From NCBI GenBank assembly GCA_003345555.1, contig PRDJ01000001.1, forward strand, positions 39,528-103,527: a stretch of 64,000 bases of DNA, written 5' to 3'. Position 1 is the stretch's first letter, and each line of letters begins with the position of its first letter. Source of the stretch: Candidatus Thorarchaeota archaeon. GTDB lineage: Archaea > Asgardarchaeota > Thorarchaeia > Thorarchaeales > Thorarchaeaceae. Positions 57,501 through 64,000 of the stretch are shown piece after piece. Under the pieces are notes generated by a model, which worked only from the letters and a program-made list of their open reading frames with translations, searched no databases and had not been told where the DNA came from. The position numbers were made by a program, and so were the translations under genes.

Positions 57501-58834
57501 TCTCTCAGAATGTTGGTCAGCACGATAGGTGTGGCACGGTCAAATGCTTCCATGAGTAGGGCTGCGGCGCCTGCTGTCACTGCAGCTGCGGCCGTTGTCG
57601 AATCTGCCCTAATGTAATAATCATTCACTGTTTGGCCAAAGGAGCCACCGAGAAGACTGGATAGGCCACCCAGATCCTCAAGATTGAATGTTCCAAACCC
57701 TGCGCTGGATAGTGCTTGACCTGCCTTGGCTCCCACAATACCTACTCCTGGGGCTACAATATCGGGTTTGGTCAGCATGGTGAGGGATGGTCCTCTTCCT
57801 GAGAATGATGGGACTTGAGCCTTGGCTGTGTCGTATGCACCAACTGTTAGTACCCCGTCATTTCCGCCGGGCGACATTATTGTCAGGTAATCGGGGCCGT
57901 CATCACCGGCCGCGGCCACGATGAACACGCCCTTTCCCGCAGCATTCTTGACAGCAGCTGTTACTGCGTCACCAGGAGAACCAAATGTGTTGAAAGGCAT
58001 GAGAATGATATCTGCACCCCGGCTGCAAGCCCACTCGATCCCTGAAACAATCCAGCTTGGAGCTGCATAAAGACCCCCGAGGGTGACCTTAGCTGAGAGC
58101 AATGTTGCCCCGGGTGCAATTCCTTTGTACAGACCCTGCGACATGTTGCCTGTGCCAGCCGCTATCGAGGCAGAGTACGTGCCATGTCCGATTATGTCGA
58201 CTGGGAGGGTATCGCCTTCCACAAAGGAGGCATATGCTGTGACTTTCGAGTCCGTTGTATTTGGATTGTCGTCAAAGTCGTCGAGGTCACCGTGATAGAA
58301 ATCGACACCTGTGTCGAGTACAGCAATGACCACTCCTGTGCCATTGTATCCCTTATCCCACAAGCTCCGTGCACCGGTCGTATCGACGGGTGATTCATAC
58401 ATACTTCCCGAAGATGCCCCAGCGAAGGCTCTCGCATCCGAAGAGACTTTCATCATTTCGTTCGACCAGATTCCGGTGATGATGCTACTTGCCGCCAGAC
58501 TCTTGATAGCGCTGCCGAGAAGTTTGACTCTCATCATATTCATTTGATTGAAAACCTCAGCAATCTTGGCGCACCTGTCGACAGTCTCAATCGCGTTGCG
58601 GGCCTCGGACTCCCCCCTGTTCTGGTCGTAACTCACAAGAACATCCACTTGTTCGTTTGAATCTGCCTCGTCCAATAGCGTGAGGTCTATCTTCGTCTCA
58701 CTGGAGGCTCCCTGCGTTTGCTGTTGTGACATGTTTGAAAGACCTGCGAAGGAGCCGAGAACAACGGATACTATCAGCAGCAAAGCTGCAGCTTCCGAGA
58801 GGTATTTGCTTGTCACCCTGCGGGTCACTTTCAA
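54494..58834 (-). CDS. Membrane-anchored subtilase-fold (S8) protein with substituted catalytic residues, a GIFT/DUF4350-like domain, C-terminal TM and cytoplasmic helical tail
   Basis: VVIAVLDTGVDFYHGD, IIGHGTYSASIAAG, FIVAAAGDDGPDY, RADSTTAAAAVTAGAAALL; TM near LQVAVLTSVGVFGSTILVLTV. Confidence 0.88.
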   Translation of the reverse strand: MKVTRRVTSKYLSEAAALLLIVSVVLGSFAGLSNMSQQQTQGASSETKIDLTLLDEADSNEQVDVLVSYDQNRGESEARNAIETVDRCAKIAEVFNQMNMMRVKLLGSAIKSLAASSIITGIWSNEMMKVSSDARAFAGASSGSMYESPVDTTGARSLWDKGYNGTGVVIAVLDTGVDFYHGDLDDFDDNPNTTDSKVTAYASFVEGDTLPVDIIGHGTYSASIAAGTGNMSQGLYKGIAPGATLLSAKVTLGGLYAAPSWIVSGIEWACSRGADIILMPFNTFGSPGDAVTAAVKNAAGKGVFIVAAAGDDGPDYLTIMSPGGNDGVLTVGAYDTAKAQVPSFSGRGPSLTMLTKPDIVAPGVGIVGAKAGQALSSAGFGTFNLEDLGGLSSLLGGSFGQTVNDYYIRADSTTAAAAVTAGAAALLMEAFDRATPIVLTNILRDTATPLNAGANDAGAGLLNITRAFDYLASIQSPIEPHNRTTGIPLVAYGLLSTQGRGASTTILMSSFGTSVVALDQRAAQNASVHLLMGMFSLRWENRSPTNLMEFNVKRELHQVVMSSGINGYNRWIGVLSYDSLYVILLVESYNLTLTDPNPITGFKVTPFILNLGDRQISNVSLFLSFSLDLFLDGEIDHGKFALQNKELFAYSISSDYKSFYFGLNSSRSLNSFEVGNSSTISSHVSNDNLSSSTSFDGTVGLAAKWDFGVVYPDTPVNLTVAMGYAENRTMLDTCISTMWRLSPSTQFAGRGDLIVIEADIPRVAIAGQTYQSRAIIMNVGANTSQAVGAMIVGQGGTGGGTIFSRFYTYSEVKPFHAEILTTEWSPAANGLYSAAWVVAAGIEFAVALFANPAAMLATSGVGLLDDFLLRDLFVVTPIPSTSVFPRLLPFAPFDIQFPSDFGLYTFSLSTNVPLGNVSVAKYGNASDWGNITLPAEDSVEGYYNFSLFLFVPSITPDGYHRCDYQIYTDDGWTANITLERRLQYPRAMMLMDTSHGGGLSFGLTGQSELSSTQTSGDSVGLSLGLASLSDLSSISDLLEQMRLTTFSGLSEMKRSMALRGLDLIETPGVSPTAELLSQFSTIFIVSPSKEFNSTEIDLMRNFTADGGRLVIFGDYEGRANLTALNLLLSPYGYVMSGKHTEENTSEIVQSSPLGHGLEYVWLGGGTYVLNNQSNSAVTLHSMPVVLVDQSPPDLVLFGSSRIFMNKNLPKCNNTLLLDNLNEYLLANTLTCTTSLAENTTSYPVGRSVYINLRVSDYEGNPVNNLTIFIAFKLPNGSLAFFIAGFVQEGLYSSQFTPSYYSSAGRVYGIFIIMKTQEYASTFAGVVFDLFVPTTTTTNGGFGALLTMLQVAVLTSVGVFGSTILVLTVNRVRRKRKMRIPELDPELEREIDNSLNNLLAAFIQMEELIHRADLDRVQKIETLRGLMKGLEEARKRFDKVSRTIGGV

Positions 58835-60514
58835 TCACTTCTCTATCGAACCGGTGACGAGTCCTCGTGTGACAGCGATGTAGTAGTCCACCATGTCGGC
58901 GAGTGCTCTCACCTTCACAATCTTGACACGTACTCCTTGCTCCTTGAGTGCCGCCATGCATCTTTCAGCAATCACCTCAAGAGGCTCATCTGTGAACACT
59001 TTGAGCAACTCTCCTCTCTGGAGGACAAACTTGGCACCTTCTACGCTTTCGAGCACTGTCTTTGCGCGCGGATCTATGTCCTCCAAAACAACGCCCACCG
59101 CAAAGCCTCTGGAAGGTAGAGATTCCTTGAGCTTCGCAGGAGAACCAAATGAGACAAGGCTCTTTCCTCGTACGAAGACTGCGACCTTGTCACAGTATTC
59201 CGCTTCTGCCGGGTAGTGTGTAACCACGACTATTGAGGTGCCGTACTCTTTGTTGACGGTGTCGAGAAAATGCCACAGCTCGTTTCTGTTGTCTGGGTCG
59301 AGGCCACTTGTTGGTTCATCCATCAGCAGAACCTTTGGTCTGTGAACAAGTGCGATTGCCACCGAGACACGCCTCTGCTCTCCGCCGCTCAACTTTGCAG
59401 TAGGTTCATTCCCTTTCTCCAGAATGCCGAAGTCTCTAAGAAGCGTTTTCCCCTCTTGGATGAGTTGCCACTCGGGCAGATCGTACTGCTTGCCGAAGGC
59501 GACTATGTTCTCAAGAGGAGTGAAGGTTTCGTACATGTAACTCAGATCTTGCGGGCAGTAACCAAAGAAGTAGCGTACTTTCTGTGCATTTCTAGAGTCA
59601 ACGCCTGCGATTCGCGCAACGCCCGTACTGGGAATGTCTCCGATCAGCGCCTTGATGGCTGTCGATTTTCCGGCTCCAGATTCACCGATGATTGCCAGCA
59701 TTTCGCCCTCCCTGATGGCAAAAGACACGTTCTCGATTAGCTTCTTGCCCGACTTGATTGCTACTGTCAGATTCCTTGCCACGAGAACGTCTCTGTATGC
59801 TGGTGCCTCTTTCCAGGCGAATGGTTGGATAAGGACCTTCTCGGCAATGACTGTCATTACTGGATTCGAGAACGGTCCTATGAGCAACTGCGGCTGAGCG
59901 ATGAGATAGATTTTCGGTGATCCCACCTTATCCTCAGGTTCTACACGAACTTCGAGGAAGCCCTCAGGCAATATCGGTGCAGGCTTGCTTGCGGAAGAAA
60001 CCAGATCTCCTTTGACCGTCATGCGAAGCTTGTCCGAAGCTCTGTGTCCCCATACAGTGCATAGTATTTCCCTGCCTCTCATTTTTGTCAGGTCTTTCGC
60101 TGCCTGCTGCAAATCCTTGCCATCATAGTATACGTCGGCTGACATGTTGCGTTTGAGATAGTTCTGAAGCGTGATCTGGGAGGCCGCAATATCCTCCTGG
60201 CTTGTAGAATCGCTCCCGACAGTAAGGACTGAATCGAGCTCTCCGGCTCTCTTTCGACGCAAGTCCTCCTCAAGCCTGAGTACGATACGCCGGGTGACCA
60301 CTCCTTTCTTGGACGCCAAAACCCGTCCCTTGATTCTGACTTCGCTCTTTGAGTCTGTGAGAATTCCTTGAACGTCGCAATGTATCTCTCTGTCCTGTCT
60401 TACGATGCACCAATCTATTGCATCACCTATTCGTCCACCGGAGAAGTAAGCTTCCTCAACAAACGAGGGAACTTCCTTCATAGGAGCTAATTCAGGACGT
60501 GTTTCCTCTTCCAA
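58835..60514 (-). CDS. ABC transporter ATP-binding protein with about 240-aa N-terminal extension
   Basis: GESGAGKSTAIKALIG, KLSGGEQRRVSVAIAL, VLLMDEPTSGLDP. Confidence 0.93.
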   Translation of the reverse strand: MEEETRPELAPMKEVPSFVEEAYFSGGRIGDAIDWCIVRQDREIHCDVQGILTDSKSEVRIKGRVLASKKGVVTRRIVLRLEEDLRRKRAGELDSVLTVGSDSTSQEDIAASQITLQNYLKRNMSADVYYDGKDLQQAAKDLTKMRGREILCTVWGHRASDKLRMTVKGDLVSSASKPAPILPEGFLEVRVEPEDKVGSPKIYLIAQPQLLIGPFSNPVMTVIAEKVLIQPFAWKEAPAYRDVLVARNLTVAIKSGKKLIENVSFAIREGEMLAIIGESGAGKSTAIKALIGDIPSTGVARIAGVDSRNAQKVRYFFGYCPQDLSYMYETFTPLENIVAFGKQYDLPEWQLIQEGKTLLRDFGILEKGNEPTAKLSGGEQRRVSVAIALVHRPKVLLMDEPTSGLDPDNRNELWHFLDTVNKEYGTSIVVVTHYPAEAEYCDKVAVFVRGKSLVSFGSPAKLKESLPSRGFAVGVVLEDIDPRAKTVLESVEGAKFVLQRGELLKVFTDEPLEVIAERCMAALKEQGVRVKIVKVRALADMVDYYIAVTRGLVTGSIEK

Positions 60515-60537
60515 TTCAATCTACACCTCTTCCAATC

Positions 60538-61713
60538 TCAGTCTAGGGTTGGTTTCTTGGAGAAGACAAATGTGGCCACTAGAATCGCACCCACCGAGAA
60601 GGCTAACAGCTTCGATATGGGCAAAGCCAACTGCACGAGTCCAAGGCCCTTGAATGCAGTGTCAATCAAGAGCTTCATGCCCTGATTGAATGGCATGTAC
60701 TGGTCCAGCACACCGACATCAACAAAGAATCCTGACAGTATGAGGGTTGCAAACATGACAAAGAGGAACATCTGATTTGCCTGCAGTCTTGAAGAAGCTA
60801 TAGCTGAGACCAGAATGCCCGTTGCTGAACCGCTGAGCGAAACCAGGGTCATGACGAAGACAAGGACCTCAAAGCCTGTGTTAAGGCTCAGGTTGAAGGC
60901 AATCACCCAGAGAGATACAAGAAGCAAGGACTGAAAGAACCCAACTATGACATACGCCGCGACCTTGGCCACTACCACCTCAAGCCTGTTGGTCGGTGTG
61001 AGCAGCATACGACGTAGCGGGATATCCCCTACTATCGATTGGGCTCCTGTCATTGCAATCCCAAGATAGCTTGAGAATATCACGATGAACCCGCCAAATA
61101 TAGTCGCGACATACCCGCCTTTGGGAGTAAACTCGATAATCATAGATGGGAATACCTCTGACCGAATCCACATTTTCGAGGCTCTGAACAATATGGTTGC
61201 TCCCTGCACAGTGGCCATCACTGTGCTCTGCTCGATCATCTTGGTGGCGTCCACATGGAGCTCGATGTAAGTGGGTTCGTTTATCGTCAGATTTGCTTCG
61301 AAACCATCAGGTATCACTATGTAGCCGTCTATTGTCTTGTTGTACAGGTCTTGGTACGCCTCGTGAGTGTTGTTGTAGACAACGAGCTCGGTCACCAGAA
61401 GTCCAACGTACGCTGTGAAATTCTCTGATAGATCTCCTCCGCTGTAAGTTCTTGTGGTGTCGAGGTCTATGACACCCAGGTCGATGTCCGCAGTAGCGGT
61501 GGTGTTTCCGCTGCTACTCTGACCCTGTTGACTTCCTATCGTGAGAGTCCCCAAATCACTGACGCCTATGACATACCACAACACTCCGATGAGCACTGCT
61601 GGGAGGAGAAAAATCAGGAACAGGGCGAACCTATCCTTCACTATCAGGCGCAGTTCCTTCGCGACCATGTTTGTTATACGGCGTCGTGGTTTGGTCAGAG
61701 TCTCTGCCATCAT
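60538..61713 (-). CDS. ABC-2-type permease
   Basis: 391 aa; LRLIVKDRFALFLIFLLPAVLIGVLWYVIG, large extracellular loop, then several TMs. Confidence 0.9.
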   Translation of the reverse strand: MMAETLTKPRRRITNMVAKELRLIVKDRFALFLIFLLPAVLIGVLWYVIGVSDLGTLTIGSQQGQSSSGNTTATADIDLGVIDLDTTRTYSGGDLSENFTAYVGLLVTELVVYNNTHEAYQDLYNKTIDGYIVIPDGFEANLTINEPTYIELHVDATKMIEQSTVMATVQGATILFRASKMWIRSEVFPSMIIEFTPKGGYVATIFGGFIVIFSSYLGIAMTGAQSIVGDIPLRRMLLTPTNRLEVVVAKVAAYVIVGFFQSLLLVSLWVIAFNLSLNTGFEVLVFVMTLVSLSGSATGILVSAIASSRLQANQMFLFVMFATLILSGFFVDVGVLDQYMPFNQGMKLLIDTAFKGLGLVQLALPISKLLAFSVGAILVATFVFSKKPTLD

Positions 61714-62056
61714 ATGTCCTCACTCACAGGGACATCTCTGGGTATTCATCCAAGCACTGTGGCTGCAGGGCATAAGCTAGCGACCCCCACCAGTAGAGCA
61801 CACTTAAGCGTTGCGTGGAATCTGCACTCAACCTGGACAGTCTCTGGAGAACGGATATGTTCCATTTTGTTTTGACACAGCGGAATCCCATCGCGCTATT
61901 GCGTGTACCCTCGGAAGGCCATTTCGGCGGGGAGAAATGACAACCGCCTGACTCCCGACGAATGACGTTCAACTTAAAGATAAATAGAACAGACTCACAC
62001 AACCTGTTGTTCGGTAAAGGATAGCTTCACTCGCATCAAGAACAACAGGGAGAAAG

Positions 62057-64000
62057 ATGATGTCACTCGCGACGCCACAGTCAATACTGGAACGATTCAG
62101 AAGAGTCGCGAGAAACCATGGGATACCCGACCCTCAGAGGCATCTAGACGCAACGGGCGAGATTGAATGGCTTAGGGCCTGTTTGAACGGACGAGTCTAT
62201 CGGGCCGCCGAGAACTGGATGCTTCCAAACTGGGCACTTAGAGATTCTCGCAGGTCTTCGAAAGTCCCTTCAGAATGCGACTCTCTAGACAATGACCAAA
62301 GAAGGAACTGGACCACCATAGGTGGGGTTGGTTCGCGCGGATATGCAATCAGTGACTCAAAGGGACTCCTGACGGTGAATCCAGAGTGTGGATCCATCGA
62401 ATTCTGGTTGCTTGCACCGACGGGGATCATCTTCCCTTCTACAATTGCTGACGAGGGACCGCGGCTCACGCTCCTTTCTCCTGAAGATCAAGTCTACGAA
62501 TGGAGAATGGACCTAGGACCATTGGAATACTCCCGGCTTGTCTACCATAGCTCAGAAGGTGGTAGCGAGGCGATATATAACGAGGTCCAAGTTAGGAACC
62601 GTTCCTTGGAGCGAGCAAAGTTCACGTTCTATGCAGTCATCAGACCAATATCAGTCAACGGCGTAGAGCCCATCGAGACAGCAGAGTTCAGCGCGCCAAA
62701 GAGAGCCGTGTACACAAACGGCATCTTGGCAATGATTATGAATCGGGATCCCAAGTTTGTCTATGTCACGACTGCAAACAACAAGAATCTTCCCAGTACA
62801 ATAGCGGATCTTGCCCCAAGATCGGACTCGGCAATCAATGCGCCTGACGGTCTTGCCACTGTTGTTCTCCGTTTCGATATTATCTTGAAGCCCGCCGGGA
62901 CTGAACGCTTCTTCTTTGTGTCCCCGCTCGTTCCATTGACCAAGAAGGATCCGCTACCGGCTTTGCCTATGGATCAGCGCGCCAGAGACTCAACAGTGCA
63001 GACGTGGTTCGAGTTCATGGGCTCGACACTGAGCGGGGAATTCCCAGATAGAAACCTGAGTCAATTGCTTTCTCAATCAAAGGCACTACTGGCCATGCAA
63101 GTCCGCAGTTCTGTGCTTCCACAGCAAATGCGCATCCCCGATTCGTCGTGGAATGATAAGGCTCATCTTCTTTCGGCTCTCTGCAGAGGTAATTGCCTGT
63201 CCCTCGCACGAGAGGTTTCCCTTGATTTGGTTCGCGGGATACAGGCTGACACGCTGACGGATGTGTCGGCTGCCGCCCCAGCAGTATGGACGATTCTTCA
63301 CGTCTTTGAGCACTTACAAGATATGTCTTATCTGAGGACAGTCCGACCAGTCCTCGATGAGCTATTGCCCGCTATTTCGGAAAAAGCCAGGTCATATCTC
63401 AGTTCTGCCCCGATTGAAGTGCCTAAGGAAGAACAACAAGTAGTTCAACAGAAAGAAGGGGTAACCGAATGGACCGGCCAGCAACCCAACGAAGAAGAAT
63501 CCACACCAAGAGTACCTATTGCGCACGCGAATGAAATATCCGCGTCTTATCTAGGCCCTCGCTTGCCAAGCGAAGATAGGACGCCCCAATTTCGTAGGCT
63601 CACTGATTTTGCAGTGGCTTCATGGGTTGTGGAAGCACTTCGCTCAGCAGCCAATGCATATGACCGACTTGGACAAACTGAGGATGCCAAATCCCTCGCC
63701 GCGCTCGTCGCCGAATGCACTGCAGCAGTGCAGAAATCGTCAAAGGATTTTACCGAGATGGCTAGCAGGCGGGACACCAAGAACGTACTGCCTGACGACG
63801 AAGTTCTTGATGGCATTATCTTGTTGGGTACTTTGGCATTATTGAGGTCCAAGTCGATAGACACGGGAATGCTTGAATGCGTTCAGCAGGAGATAGCTCA
63901 GAAGTGGACTACTATTCTCCGGATGGTCAAGTTGCCTGGCGTGACCCGAGAACACTCTGTTCATCTCACACTTCTCATGGCACACTACTATGCATTCAAC
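62057..64000 (+). CDS. Hypothetical large protein, 3' partial (runs off window)
   Basis: Open frame read by eye from ATGATGTCACTCGCG (62057) for 648 codons to the window edge; absent from the supplied track because no stop lies in the window. Confidence 0.7.
   Translation, partial: MMSLATPQSILERFRRVARNHGIPDPQRHLDATGEIEWLRACLNGRVYRAAENWMLPNWALRDSRRSSKVPSECDSLDNDQRRNWTTIGGVGSRGYAISDSKGLLTVNPECGSIEFWLLAPTGIIFPSTIADEGPRLTLLSPEDQVYEWRMDLGPLEYSRLVYHSSEGGSEAIYNEVQVRNRSLERAKFTFYAVIRPISVNGVEPIETAEFSAPKRAVYTNGILAMIMNRDPKFVYVTTANNKNLPSTIADLAPRSDSAINAPDGLATVVLRFDIILKPAGTERFFFVSPLVPLTKKDPLPALPMDQRARDSTVQTWFEFMGSTLSGEFPDRNLSQLLSQSKALLAMQVRSSVLPQQMRIPDSSWNDKAHLLSALCRGNCLSLAREVSLDLVRGIQADTLTDVSAAAPAVWTILHVFEHLQDMSYLRTVRPVLDELLPAISEKARSYLSSAPIEVPKEEQQVVQQKEGVTEWTGQQPNEEESTPRVPIAHANEISASYLGPRLPSEDRTPQFRRLTDFAVASWVVEALRSAANAYDRLGQTEDAKSLAALVAECTAAVQKSSKDFTEMASRRDTKNVLPDDEVLDGIILLGTLALLRSKSIDTGMLECVQQEIAQKWTTILRMVKLPGVTREHSVHLTLLMAHYYAFN

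Noticed and set aside
54494-58834. Annotating this as an active serine protease
   Set aside because: Catalytic Ser and oxyanion Asn positions read Thr and Asp in the DNA-verified translation.
61724-62002. Minus-strand 92-aa ORF upstream of the ABC permease
   Set aside because: Lies in the divergent promoter region; Trp/Ser-rich translation with no homology I recognise.

Overview
This 64 kb window is gene-dense and looks archaeal. I infer an Asgard lineage, possibly Thorarchaeia-like, from a Rab-type small GTPase beside folate C1 genes, a RuBisCO-like protein, an AOR, TATA-like boxes with short leaders, and TTG/GTG starts; this placement is not proven. I found no rRNA, tRNA, CRISPR array or transposase. 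Most of the window is metabolic: pyrF, PLP aminotransferases, phosphohexomutase, NAD kinase, an Fhs-FolD-FTCD folate module, a RuBisCO-like protein, GHMP kinase, lipoate ligase, ABC-2 transporter, ADC-like protein, PAP2, PepD-type dipeptidase, MGMT, AOR/Fe-ADH, NMO and SCP2. Three regions stand out. (1) At 4.4-8.1 kb there is a complete bshC/bshA/bshB-like (bacillithiol-type thiol) locus, with a Cys-rich insertion in BshC. (2) At 37.5-45.2 kb there is an uncharacterised gene group: a giant GNAT fusion, a PP-loop ATPase with a Cys cluster, an ATP-grasp ligase, a GNAT, and a convergent threonine-synthase-like PLP enzyme. (3) At 46.8-61.7 kb there is a tightly coupled surface operon: an ABC-2 permease, two ABC ATPases, a 1446-aa membrane-anchored subtilase-fold protein whose catalytic Ser and oxyanion Asn are replaced (Thr414, Asp311), and a 2255-aa protein with about 65 Ca-binding TSP3-like repeats. 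Region 3 is my best candidate for an undescribed system. All assignments come from reading motifs by eye; no searches were run.
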